Assembly (NCBI RefSeq): GCF_030272615.1
Contig: NC_081414.1
Span: forward strand, 236,468,733-236,532,732
Direction of reading: 5' to 3'
Source: Cryptomeria japonica
Taxonomy: Eukaryota; Streptophyta; Pinopsida; Cupressales; Cupressaceae
Length of the DNA stretch: 64,000 nucleotides
Shown: positions 9,791-21,100 of the stretch, one piece after another
How the letters are laid out: each line of letters begins with the position of its first letter
Numbering within the stretch: the stretch's first letter is position 1
Position numbers and translations under genes: made by a program
Notes under the pieces: model-generated
The model's input: only the letters and a program-made list of their open reading frames with translations
Database searches by the model: none
Told to the model about the DNA's origin: nothing

Positions 9791-10949
9791 TGAGTTCTTG
9801 TTTTAATTGATGTTAAACTTGTTGATCTAGATGTGCAACTTGGTTACATTCCTTGGTATGGATGTGGTCTAACATAGTGTAGATATAGTGAGATTACAAT
9901 GTGATCATGGAGATATGTGGAATCTATTTATAGGTATTTCATAAGGCTTTAATGATTTATGTTGAAGCTTTTGAAGCTTTGGTGCTGGTTTCTAGGATCC
10001 GCAGTTTGTGTTTAGTCAAGTATGACTATGTTCGATGTCAGTCTATAAGAATGTACTGAATTCCTATGTCTGCTAGTATTTTGATGATGGAGTTCAATTA
10101 ATCAGTGTTGTGGATAATTCTTGATGCTATCTCAACCATCTGCAAGTACTCTTAGTGGTTTGTATTGAAGTTTGTGCAAAGTTGTGGTTATGTGTTTCGA
10201 TGATATTCTTTTGCACATGACCTATAATGTTTTACTTCTTGTGGTTGCATGTGGATCTATGGATGATGATTTAGGATAGACATAAAGGTGTCTTGACATG
10301 GTGTGATGCCTCACCTGTCTTAATTTTTCTTTTGCATTGCATTGGAGTTTGTTTTGGTTGTTTGCTTTGTATTTGTATGCTACATCTAATTAGGTCAACC
10401 TAATTGATGTCTTTGTAGTTGCAGTTGGTATATAAAGGATGAAATAATTGTGGGAACATGTATGAGAATTGTGTATATTATGTAAAGAAAATGTAAAATA
10501 GTACAATGGTCCAAAAGTATCAGAACAACGATGAAGATGGTTTTTGATGTATTTCAATGGATGCAGTTCTTTACAATTCAACCCTATTGGTATCATTCAA
10601 TCACAAGTATTATATCTTGCCTTGAAGAAGTGATATTTAATGTTTGCAAGTCTCTTTTGTATCTTTCCCTAAGGTTGTGTGTCTTAGCTCAGTAAGTCAT
10701 CTCAGGGGCAATGAATGACCTAAACATTGTAATTTGGTTACATATATTGAGATAGTTCTCGTCATGGTTTTTCTCAGTTTGGGTTTTCTACATAAAAATC
10801 TCGTAGTTCTTGTGTTTATGCTTTTGTGGTTTCGGTTATTTACCTTAATGCATAAGGTGTATAGAAAGAATGTTAAGTAAAAGGTTAATTTTGATTAAGT
10901 TTTATTAAATGTTGATTACCCCCCTCTCAACATTTGGTAGTGTTCAACA
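9791..10949 (-). mobile_element. Solo LTR inserted in copia gag (1,159 bp)
   Basis: On the minus strand it starts TGTTGAACACTACCAAATGT and ends CAAGAACTCA, so its ends are TG...CA. Flanking 5-mers on the plus strand are TTTTA (9786-9790) and TTTTC (10950-10954), a likely target duplication with one mismatch. Copia gag homology stops at one edge (...NGQNYPLWK) and resumes at the other (MQMEDYLYW...), one base out of frame. No internal domains were found, so it is a solo LTR formed by recombination between the LTRs of a former element. Confidence 0.8.
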
Positions 10950-11067
10950 TTTTCCACAATGGATAATTTTGGCCATTGAATCTTTCAACCTTTTATTCTT
11001 CGGTTGACATTGCTCCCATTCAAAACTTGAATCTCTCTTGTTGAACACAACCAACTCTGATACCAAA
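10950..11067 (-). pseudogene. Copia gag N-terminus, leader and PBS
   Basis: A minus-strand ATG at 11019 starts a short frame with a stop after eight codons. It then matches copia gag N-termini (VERFNGQNYPLWK). At 11051-11065 the minus strand reads TGGTATCAGAGTTGG, which pairs with the 3' end of initiator tRNA-Met (TGGTATCAGAGC is the usual plant PBS). The piece joins the gag fragment below 9790 once the solo LTR is removed. Confidence 0.85.
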
Positions 11068-11557
11068 TGTTAAATAATCAAAGAGCATATTAACGAAAAT
11101 AAAGATTGCTTGTTCACTAAATTTTAGTGGCGTTACTCAGACAAAATAGTTTGATTTGTACATTTTAGATAGATCGCAATGACTATTGCAAAGTTATGTT
11201 GACTTATTCTCCTTCATGTCAATCTCGGTTAGAGAAATCATCCAAATTATGAAGGAAAATAATATAAATATACTCATAGGTTTGCTTCATACAGATTTGT
11301 TACTAGATATTTTGTTACAGTAACATATGTGCCTCAATTTGATCATTTTCTAAAGTATGTACAATCCCAAAAGACCTCCAGTCCAAATTTAAAGTTCTTT
11401 GTATAAGCAAGGACTATTTTTATGTACAGTCATTTCTTTTAAGTTGTTTAATTTCAATTTGATAATAATTTTAAGGTGTTATTTTTTTTCCTAAAGTATT
11501 CTCTCCTCTACGACAACTCACTAATTTGAGTGACAAGAAAGCATGTTATTTTGATAA
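11068..11557 (-). mobile_element. Probable 5' LTR of the minus-strand copia element
   Basis: It begins TGTTAAATAATC on the plus strand, two bases after the PBS, as expected. The outer end is uncertain; I place it at GATAACA near 11557, just before the ATG of the plus-strand copia gag. The interior has no coding potential. The end is inferred only from the TG...CA rule and a typical copia LTR length of about 500 bp. Confidence 0.45.
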
Positions 11558-12865
11558 CACAATGGCAAGCAGTTATCCAAAATTCCTTCTTCTATACTCT
11601 TAATTGCTATTCAGGAATAACTATTTCACGTGGAAGACCCAACTTAAAACTCAATTAAATTTGAAGAAGTTTTTCATGTGGTCAATGATATCACTGCATG
11701 ATATAAGATCAATGTTGATGACCAAAGAAAAATCGATCAAGTTGATAGAAAGGAAAATCCATCATCATGCTCAACATAAATGATGATTTTCAACCATTTA
11801 TTTGAGACTTGTCCATAGCCAAAGACACATGGGACACTCTCGGGACAACAAATGAGGAAAATAATTAGAATTAGATCCTAAAATTATAGATTTAGTCACA
11901 TAGCTTGAAGATACATAATGAAGAAAAGTTGGAATTCTTTCTCAAAAATATTGTTGAGTTGAGATCTTTACAACAAACTTTGGTTGAAACAATAGGGGAT
12001 TTTGTCTTTGTGTCCATTTTTTTGCAAGCACTACCTTTCAAATGCAAAGTGTTTGTGACAACTTTGAATGTTTAGAATAAACACCCATTTTTGAGAGGCT
12101 AGTGAATATAATTTAGAAAGAAAAGTCACTGAGCTAGAAACTTGGTAAGGATGATCATGCAATGAGAACACACCATGAAGATAAGAAGTCAAAGAAATAA
12201 TTTTGTGGATCTCCCAAATGTGGCAAGATATCGTGATTTCAAAAGAAATGTACAATATATGAAATAATTGGACATGGTGTAAAGATTTGTTGGTACAAAT
12301 CCTTGGGCAAAGGATCCTCCAAAAAATAACACCAAATGAAGCTTTTTAAAGTGGCAAACTATGATGGGATCAAAAGAATGAATAAAAACAACATGACAAA
12401 ATTGTTGAAGAAGAGACTCTAGAAGATTGCGTTTTCAACCCACAATTGAGAAGATGGATCACAATCAAATTCTATTTGGTATGTGGACTCAAATGCTACA
12501 AAGCATGTAATTCGATAGGAGTGGTTTCTCACGTTGAAACCCCATCATGGTAAATTTTCTCTCGGAGATGATACAACCTATGACATCCAAGGTTTATTAA
12601 AATCTACTTGCAATTTTATATTGATCATTGTTGGCTAATTCAAGTCTTATATGTGTTAGGACTTACCAAAAGTATTATATCAATCAATTTCTCGATCACA
12701 ACTTGAGGACGAGTTTGACAAAAGTGATGATAAAAAGATATGTCTCGTCTGAGGTTTAAGTCTAAAATTTCAAAGATTGTTGCACGTGCTTTTGAAATTG
12801 TAAAATGTTTAGGCTTGATACAATTTACAATAATCAAGCCTTAGTGTAAAAATAGTGATCTTTCT

Positions 12866-13081
12866 ATGTTATGGTATCATCAATTTGGTCATTTAAGCAA
12901 TAGTTATTTTCGTACTCTAAGTGACAAAGATATGGTTAGTGGGCTTCCCTTACTTAAGAATTCAAGTGTTATATGCTCCAATTGTCTTGCTAGAAAACAA
13001 CATCAAGCACCCTTCCATCCTATTGAGCATCATGCAAGCCAACCTTTGCAAATGGTGCATATTGATTTGTGTGGCCCATGA
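12866..13081 (+). pseudogene. Longest intact piece: copia gag-pre-integrase/integrase N-terminus
   Basis: This 71-codon open stretch within the decayed plus copia element carries the WYHQFGHLS motif, then CSNCLARKQHQAPF, and ends at HIDLCGP of the integrase core. The H...H and C...C spacing fits the zinc-binding HHCC module of retroviral-type integrases. It stops at TGA 13079-13081, and integrase homology continues directly after the stop. Confidence 0.8.
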
Positions 13082-14950
13082 CACCTGGTCAAAATAGTTT
13101 TAGATATTTTTATCTTTTCATTGATGATCACATAAAAAAACAAGAGTATATTGTTGGTAGAATAAAGATGATGCTTTTTCCTACTTCAAAGAGATTTAAA
13201 CTCTTGCGGAGAAAGATACAAATCATCATATTCATGTCCTCCGCTCAAATTGAGGTGGGAACACACTAGCATAAAATTCCCCATCTACTTAAAGGAAAAT
13301 GTAATTCAACACCATTTGACTACAACTTACACTCCTCAACCAACTAGAGTTGTGAATGAAATAAATACATCATCATCGAGATGGTACATGTAACATGTTG
13401 AAGGATTCTCATATGAAACATGCATATTGGGATGAAGTTGTGCATATAATAGTTTATCTTCTGAATTATAAACCAACAAAAGCACTTGATGAAAACAAAC
13501 CATAAGAAGCATGGACAAGGATAAAGCCATATCTCTCTCATATTTGTTTACTTGGTTACACAACATACATGCACATTCTTGAAAAAAAAAGATAGAAGCA
13601 GGATGAAAATTTATGAAATGTATCCTTCTTGGTTGTAGTTATGATTCGAAGACCTATCCTCTCATGGATTCTACCACAAAAAAGATACACATAAATAGAC
13701 ATGTCGTTTCTTATGAGAAGAGCGAGTTAAGTGCACCTTCCATGCCATTATGTGATTCGAATAATGCTCCAATTTTCAACATGGATGGGAGAAGTAATGG
13801 GGGTGTTGATAGTCCAACTAACTCAACACCCACAAATATGACATGTCTTATCCCTAAGTGGTATACTAGTACCATTTGTGATGAAAAAATAGATGGAGAC
13901 CCAAACGCTTAAACTTTAGGATCGAGGACTGACAACATGGCTCGTAGTGAGGTAAATCTAGCACTAATGAGTTCAGTAGTTGATAACTTTGAACCATTCA
14001 ATATTCAAGAAGCACCGGAATCAAAGCCTTCAAAGGAGGCAATGGATGCAAAATATTGATAGCTAATGAAAACAAAAAATAATTGGATGCTCGTAGATCT
14101 ATCACTTATTAAGAAAAACAATAGATGTAAATGGATATTTACAATCATCTATAAGGCATATGGAAGCATAGACAAGTATAAGGATATATTTGTGGCTAGG
14201 GGTTATGCAGAGAGAAGGGATTGACTATGAAGAAACATTTAATCTCACAACAAATATCAAAACAATTAGAATATTTTTCTCTCTAATTGCACAATTTGGA
14301 TGGAAGTTGTATCAAGTAGGTACAAAAAGAACATTTTTTAAATGGAGACATCAAGGAGGCAGTCTATATGGCCCAAGCAAAATGCTTTGGTCTACCAAAG
14401 TCAATTAATATTACTACATGGATTTAGTAGGCATCCATGTGATTCATATCTTTGCCTTTGAGAACAATGGAGGAGATTTTGCTTATCATAGGTAACTCAA
14501 AAACATTTACTAAGACAACCCAAAATAATTTCAAGCTACTAAATTGTTGTCTCAACTTAGAGGTATGGCAAACCAATCACCACATCCTTGTATCTCAAAT
14601 AAAATATGGCAAGACACTTCTTGAGAAGTTAAAAATGATGGATTCTGAATTGATGTCTACGCCTATGGAAACATGATTTTGATTATCTATTTTTGATCTA
14701 TATTCTTAGGTAAATGCAACTCTCTATCAATAAATGAATCAGGGTTTGATTTACTTGACTTACAATAAACTGATATCAATTTTGTTGTTGTCTTTTACAA
14801 TTCATGCAAGATCCAAAGATATGTCATTGTAAAGCAATAAAATGGGCCCTACAATATAGACATGGTACAATGAATCATGGTTCAGAATATAAAAAGAATG
14901 ATCAATTCTTCTTGATATGATATATAGATGTAGATTATGCAAGATATATG

Positions 14951-15194
14951 TTTTTTTTTTTACTCTAGAAGTATCCTCGCAACCCAGCCCATCACCCAAC
15001 CCACCTTACCTTGGACTTACTTACTGACAAGTTGGGGTTAGGAAGGGGTGAGATGAGACAAGACTAGTCCTCTAGGGATGTATGCAGCCACCTGCAAGCC
15101 ACGTGCATCAGGCGAACCTGAGCCTCAAAGTCGAACCCAAGACCAATGGGGAGCAAACCTACAACCCAAGCCAACTCTGCTACTCGTGCAGGCT
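14951..15194 (-). mobile_element. tRNA-derived SINE (about 244 bp)
   Basis: On the minus strand an A-box-like TAGCAGAGTTGGC (15170-15182) is followed about 35 bases later by a B-box-like GGTTCGACTTT (about 15127-15137), then by a tRNA-unrelated body and an A-rich tail (the plus strand shows a T run at 14951-14961). The element is flanked by AAGATATATG (14941-14950) and AAGATATG (15195-15202), a target duplication. Removing it joins copia RNase H codons DYAR-YVDDRK in frame. The body resembles the Au-type plant SINEs as I remember them; that family name is unverified. Confidence 0.85.
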
Positions 15195-15630
15195 AAGATA
15201 TGTTGATGATAGGAAATCTTCTTAGGACCAAGTCTTATTTCTTGGGGAAGTAAGAAGCAAGCCACAATTGCTCATTCTTTAATAAAAGAAAAATGTTGTG
15301 CAACAAGTGCAATGGTTTGTAAATTAATTTGCCTACATCACATATTAGCAACATTAGGAATACCTCGAAATCAACCCACAATCCTCTATTGTGATAATCA
15401 GAGTGTTCTTGAGCTTGTTCCCAATCCAATATTTCATGAGCAAACTAAGAATATTGAGGTTGACTCCCACTTTGTATGAGAACATGTTTGACAAAATACT
15501 ATTTTACTAGAATTTTGTTCTACGCGAGAACATGTTGACATCTTTAGCAAGCTTATTGGAGATGTGAAGTTTGATGCTTTTCAAGTTTCTGTCATTAGTA
15601 CTTTAAAACAACGATATAATAACGAGTTAA

Positions 15631-15810
15631 TGTTGGTATATTACACCATTTTCCACATGTACTTGATTTGTTTGTTGTCATTTATTTTGGTTTGTTGTTA
15701 TTTATCAACAAACTTATGATTTTATTTATTATTTCTTAAAATCGTGAATGTACAACTAACTATTTCTTTGCATGTATAAGTCTACCTCATTAATACAAAT
15801 CAAACCAATC
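15631..15810 (+). mobile_element. Possible 3' LTR of the plus copia element
   Basis: TGTTGGTATATTACACC begins right after the last RNase H/C-terminal homology (about 15620), as a copia 3' LTR would. An end at CTTTTACA near 15808 is only a guess, and the matching 5' LTR was not found. The sequence is AT-rich and non-coding. Confidence 0.3.
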
Positions 15811-17730
15811 TTTTACATCCTCTAATAAGGGTGGGTAGAATAGTTACACGTTTTTTTAATTGTTGAAAATTGTTTTTTTTTTGAGTATTTTAAAACATTT
15901 TGGGGTTAGGGGGCAAAATTGAACAAACTATCAATTTACACTAAAACTTATGGAAAGACCACCATCATGTTTACAAAGTCACTATAATAGTTTTATAGTT
16001 TCCTTAACGATCACTAGATTACCACTAGTGGTTGTGAAACTACCTCTTGCACAAGATAAGTTGTTATGTCCTATGCTAGATTTATTTTAAAACATATTGT
16101 AAGTTACAATTTTTAATAAATTATTGATCAAGCCTTCTTTTTTGGATTTGACAAGAGAGTACATCAAGTGGAGAAAATATAAGTGTGCTCCTAAAGATCT
16201 TAGATTCCCTTACGGATGATGACAATACAATATCAGAGAAGGTTGGTTTATCAAGGGTTGCTAAGACCTCATTAGTTTCACTAGCCAGTAAGGTTTCACG
16301 TGTCCTTAACCATTGAGACACATACCAAACCACTTGTTGATTCCATGTAATTAAGAAATAATAAATTATTATTCTTTTGGATGCTTACAAGATTATAGGA
16401 TGCTAGCCATAGGTAGTTAGAAGGTAGATGGTCGTAGACACAACTCAGGACTAGGTTAGCTACTTAGATGACAAGAAGGAGGATAATAGGAGTGAGAAGT
16501 TGCGAATCATCCTCCAAATTTGCTATTCTTTCATCACATCATTGACAATAACATTCACAACACATTTTATCTATCTTTTCTAAGTTTTTTTTGTCTTTGT
16601 TTGCATGATGTAGTGGGTTTAAGTGCACCTTTCTAATTTTAGGAGGAAACTTCATGCAAGTGAATTGCCTTGTTTCCATTCCAAGGAGAAATTTTTTTGA
16701 GAGGTTTTGAGCCCTCGTGTTAAGAAGAATCTCAATCACAATTGATTCTAGATTGGATGGTGCATGCCAAAGTACGTTAATGTATCCCATCATTATGTAG
16801 GATCCCCATCTTGCCCATCTTAAACAATGCACTATCCGAGATGAGTAGGCATCCATGAGTAGAGGATATCCATGTAGGTTCTCTCAACATGTCTATTTTT
16901 ATTTACCACTTAAAGTAATTCTATCATTCTACTCACTTAAGATATATCTCCTTCCATGACATGTCTCTTAGTTACAAACATGTTATAAATGCCAAGCACG
17001 CGCACACACATAATTTTTTAGTAGTACTATAATCATCCATGTTGGTGTCACTCTACTTGCTCACCTAATGATCCCTATCCTTTGTATCTCATGGGCACAT
17101 TCTAGGTGGTTAATACATTTCCTTTAGACTATCTAGTTATTATAATTGCACGAGGGATGTACTTGACATTTTTCCCCCTCTTCTTTTTTTGAGATATATC
17201 ATATTTAATATGTGACCTAGATTATATAAGTGGCATAATTTTGTGACTCACCTTATTGCATAACTACAAACATAGTTTATTTTTTGTCTCATTAAGTAAT
17301 ATATCACCTCTACTTTAGGCTCCTTAGTATCTCATTTTAAGGAGGAACCTCATACTTAGTACTTGTGTGTTTTGTGCTTACTCATGGTTCTTAGATAGAA
17401 GCAGTTTGATTAGTATATTATGACTATGTTTTTAATAATATTATTTATGCTTGGAATACATTTTGTTCTATAATTTAGTCATTAAGGTAGGCTGACCTAG
17501 CATTGATCACACATCATACACAATGTAGAGAAAAGATTAAATTGAAAAAATACCAAAATAATACATTATTTTTGTAGATTATTTTTTTTTCGTTTGTTTT
17601 CTTGAACTCCCCCTTTTCCTATCATGCTTAGACTAGAGTAGATTAAAGTGGAGATGGATTGTCAAAGATAATTGTATTCGTAAAGTAAATCGCTTAATGA
17701 ACATTTCCATTCAAAAAAATTAATCTTATT
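15811..17730. other. AT-rich interval, nothing recognised
   Basis: The interval is about 1.9 kb. Open frames are short and without motifs; the 105-codon minus frame at 16539-16856 has no recognisable domain. It is probably decayed repeat DNA. Confidence 0.6.
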
Positions 17731-17734
17731 TTAA

Positions 17735-17985
17735 AGATTCCCACTATACTTTAACATTACGAGTTACCACTCGATTATCCTCTAATGAACAAAAACAAGA
17801 TTTCCACTATACTTTGATAAATATAAGAAATTAAATTACCAAACTAACGAAGAAAAATAACTTATTTCTTCTCTAACAAATGAAAACGAGGTTTCCAACA
17901 ATATACTTTGATAAAGATAGTCATAAGTTACCAAACTAACGAAGAAAGGCTAATTGCTTCTCCTCTGACGGACCAAAATTTCTCT
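17735..17985 (+). repeat. Degenerate tandem repeat, three units
   Basis: Units share TTCCA(C/A)...TATACTTTGATAAA and TTACCAAACTAACGAAGAAA, starting near 17735, 17801 and 17893. The period is irregular (about 66-92 bp). The repeat lies just upstream of the promoter/first-exon candidate. Confidence 0.65.
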
Positions 17986-18254
17986 CCCATTCTCTGGCCA
18001 AGTACATGTGGGGTTCACAAGGCTTGAGGCCGCCAACATGTATTTAAATCTTATTAATATTGAAGAAGTAGTTTTAAAAGATTTCCAAGGGCGGCAACTT
18101 TTTTTAAAATTGCCATAAAGGAGCAAATGGCGGTAAAATTGGGGCAGTTATTTTCGTCAATACAAATTCAATTTTATTACATATTTTGCGCAAAGCCTCT
18201 GTCAGTCGATAGGCTATGTTTTCTAGCAGCTTTCACCGGGGAAGTCTCATGCCG

Positions 18255-18583
18255 GGGCATATAAACTTTCAGGCAGTTTAAACGTTCCTCGCCTCCGCCT
18301 GAAAACAAATTTTAATTCGCGTTCAATATTTTCGTTTAAAAGTCTGCAAAAATATTGTCTCGAGCTCAAGAATCTAGTAGCTCTAAACCAGCGATACTTT
18401 TAGTTCTACTTTTCGTTTATTGTAAATAGATTGAATCGAAGCTGTAGGGAAGTTGGTTTTGGTTCGTCTCAATTAAAAAATTTTTGCTTTCGTAGGGTTT
18501 CGTTGTATTTTCCCGCAAGCTCTGCCCATTTTTTTTTCTCATCGGCACCATTGACAGTACGGCGATCTGTGCAGAACCTCGAG
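18255..18583 (+). promoter_or_regulatory. Candidate promoter and non-coding first exon
   Basis: A GC-richer island is embedded in AT-rich DNA. It has a TATA-like CATATAAAC at about 18258-18266, followed by about 300 bases lacking ATG in the likely transcribed part, and ending at a good splice donor, CTCGAG/GTACGC (18583/18584). This looks like a plant 5'UTR exon. It could serve the PSF3 exons from 35592, but no joined transcript can be shown from sequence alone. Confidence 0.35.
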
Positions 18584-19789
18584 GTACGCGGCCAGTTCAT
18601 TTGCTGTCATTCTAAAATAATTCCGTTGTTATCTGTTAAATGAGGATTTTGTTTCTGTGATTTTATCTATGGTTGTTTATATATGATATTACTGTAATAC
18701 CTAGTGTTAGATCCCTATTTGTTTCTTCACGCGCAGATATTATGAACTGTGAAATGAATTTTGCATTTGTTTGGTGGTGATTTAATTTTTTTATATTTTT
18801 ACCTTGTTCTTGAGGTAATTTTTTGACAATTTTCCCGACAGAATTACTCACTACTGAATCGATAGCAGTCACTGCCGATGCTGTAAATACAATGGTTGTC
18901 AGAACTATGTTCACATAGAGTGATTAGTAGAGATTGGACCATCTTTATATGTTAAACTTATTACATTCTTCTTCACAAACCCCGTACATTGTACAACATA
19001 TTTTTTCACACTTTTGTGCCATTGTACTGGCTCTTGTACTTAAAGACCAGTTAGAAGACAAGAGGATTGAAGTGATAAAATGACCAAAATTTTAAAAGAT
19101 TGTTATTGTAAGTGATATACAATTTGGTTTTCCAGACGGATACATCCTCTCACATGTTTGGTTAGGACTCGGTGATACAATTAGGTACCAACATGCTTTT
19201 GATATTATTACATTCTTTTCTAAAACCATTTGTCTATGTTACTTCAACAAAACCGGGGTTGCTACATTTGAGAGATCATCTTCCCACTGACAAATAGAGC
19301 TAGCATCTTTGCTTTTGCATCAATTTGCAATGATTTAACATCATTTTAGAAGCAATTCTAGACATGATTGTGTTTGGCGGGTCAATCCTTAAAGAATTAG
19401 GTTATGTAGCTGCAAAGAATTTTTTTCTCAAAAACTATGATTCAAATCTTTTGTTTGCAAAAAAAATGCATAGTTTGGCATTTGTCTCTTGTGGCTTCCA
19501 ATCTTCCAGATTTCTTCTCCTAGTGTTGTTTTTCATTGCAAGGCACACAAAAAGTATCCTATATTTGCTTTTTATGCACCATTAAAAAGGTTTTAGGCTT
19601 TTAGCTACTCGCTGCTCAAAGGTGCACAACATTGTTTCTTCTTGATTTTGATTAACACTGAGTAATATTCGAGCCTTACCTTCAACCTTATCTTGATTGA
19701 TGAGTTCTAATGGAGAAGTAATCAACTCAATAATTTCTTCATAAACCATTTTTTACTTTTAAGTCTTCTATACTTTGGCACCTATGCAA
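18584..19789. other. Unassigned interval with minus-strand coding-like traces
   Basis: Minus-strand frames between about 19770 and 19110 give protein-like stretches (for example LINQDKVEGKARILLSVNQN near 19690) broken by stops. I do not recognise the family. It may be an old mobile-element gene fragment or intron sequence. Confidence 0.3.
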
Positions 19790-20100
19790 CCATTAGTCAT
19801 TAGGTCTTTGGTCTTTTCTCATTATACAGTTATTAATTATGAAACTTGTGTCCATTATTGTTGTACGAAACATTAGTTTCATTACAAAAAACATTCCCAT
19901 TAGTCCATCTTCAATCTCTCCAAATAGGCTGCATAAACTCGATTTGCCATTAGTCATCAAGTCTTCGGTCTTTGCTCATTATACAGTTATTAATTATGAA
20001 ACTTGTGTCCATTATTGTTGTACAAAACATTAGTTTCATTACAAAAAAATTCCCATTAGTCCATCTTCAATCTCTCCAAATAGGCTGCATAAACTCTATT
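19790..20100 (+). repeat. Direct duplication, two copies, period 157 bp
   Basis: CCATTAGTCATTAGGTCTTT at 19790 and CCATTAGTCATCAAGTCTTC at 19947 start two nearly identical copies, both ending near CTGCATAAACTC. There are only a few substitutions, so the duplication is recent compared with the surroundings. Confidence 0.93.
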
Positions 20101-20183
20101 TGCATTTTAGAAGAATACTTTGGAGGGGTAACCTTGTAAGCTCAGTTACCGGGTTCGTCGATTTTGGCCTCCAAATGCGAATC

Positions 20184-20317
20184 GGGTTCGCCTTGGGTCT
20201 GGCCAAGGTTCACCCTTTGGACTGTGGGTTCTCTCTAGGTTGGCCAAGGTGAACAAGGTGAACCCAGAGAGAATCCACAGTCCAAAGGGTGAACCTTGGT
20301 TGGACCCAGGTGAACCC
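20184..20317. repeat. Large foldback (arms about 60 bp, loop about 14 bp)
   Basis: The left arm 20184-20242 pairs with the right arm 20257-20317. Their shared core is AAGGTTCACCCTTTGGACTG on one side and its exact complement on the other. A few mismatches lie near the ends. The foldback is more GC-rich than the flanks. Confidence 0.92.
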
Positions 20318-20534
20318 ACAGGCTGGGTCAGTCAAGTCACCAAAAAGTGACTTTTTCATATTAAAAAACTATTTTTTTTCCCTTTTTGGGGCCAAAAACC
20401 CTAATTTTTTTTTTGGAATTCCAAACTATCAATTGAAATGACATTTGACATTGATCAATGATGAAGTAGCATAGTATTAAAAGTAGATTTTGTTAATGTT
20501 TTAGCAACACAGAAATCTGAAACAAAATACATAT

Positions 20535-21100
20535 AATTTATCCTGGGAAAACCCTCCGCTTGAGGGTGAAAAACCCAGCCCACTCAAATATGAACTTTAT
20601 TATATCTCTGAAAATGAATACAACTGTTGATAGTTTCAGATTACTATCAATCTCAATAAGATAAGTTTGATTCTCCACAAATCAATCTTGACAATGAAGT
20701 CAAATGATACATCTCTTATACATTCTATAAACCTTCATAAGTCTGAAAATTTAGAACATAGAAAACATGTAATATATCTGATCTGACAGACTACATACAC
20801 AATATTCTTAACTTGCTACAAACAAACGAGAGAAGCCAGCAATATATATCTATCCATCTGCGGAAGAAGAAGAGCAATGAATATAAAGAATCGGAATTGC
20901 AAGTGAAGAGACACTTCAAAGGAAGAAGAAAAGACACCAACAGTTACATCTTCACCGACAACCATATGGACATGAAGAGTCACCGACAGCCATATGGACA
21001 TGAAGAGTCATTGGCAGACAAGTGAAGAGACTCCATGGTGGAGAGGAAGAGTCACTGACAGGAAAGTGAAGAGACTCCACGGTGGAGAGGAGTTAGATAT
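20535..21100. repeat. LTR-like segment with short direct repeats
   Basis: CCTGGGAAAACCCTCCGCTTGAGGGTGAAAAACCC-type sequence at 20541-20575 resembles the GGTTTTTCACCC/GGGTTTTCCC block near polyadenylation regions of plant copia LTRs. Further on, CATATGGACATGAAGAGTCA is repeated (about 20963 and 20993), and GTGAAGAGACTCCAYGGTGG is repeated (about 21022 and 21066). Ends were not found. Confidence 0.4.

Larger units (their letters stand above)
11562..15630 (+). pseudogene. Ty1/copia element, plus strand, heavily decayed gag-pol
   Basis: Plus-strand fragments occur in copia order: gag start at 11562 (MASSYPK...NYFTWK), gag core with WDTL near 11830, zinc-finger region near 12200-12300, gag-pre-integrase near 12866-12960 (MLWYHQFGHLSNSYFR), integrase start near 13040-13130 (HASQPLQMVHIDLCGP, FYLFIDD), and RVT_2 near 14080-14340 (EREGIDYEETFNLT, FFSLIAQFGWKLYQ). 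RNase H remnants follow near 14930 and 15200-15560 (DYARYVDDRKSS after removing the SINE). There are dozens of stops and frameshifts, so it cannot be active. A SINE interrupts RNase H at 14951-15194. It lies head-to-head with the minus copia element. Confidence 0.83.

Noticed and set aside
18431-18643. 70-codon frame in the first-exon candidate
   Set aside because: It has no ATG start (it begins at TTG) and runs across a strong splice donor at 18583/18584.
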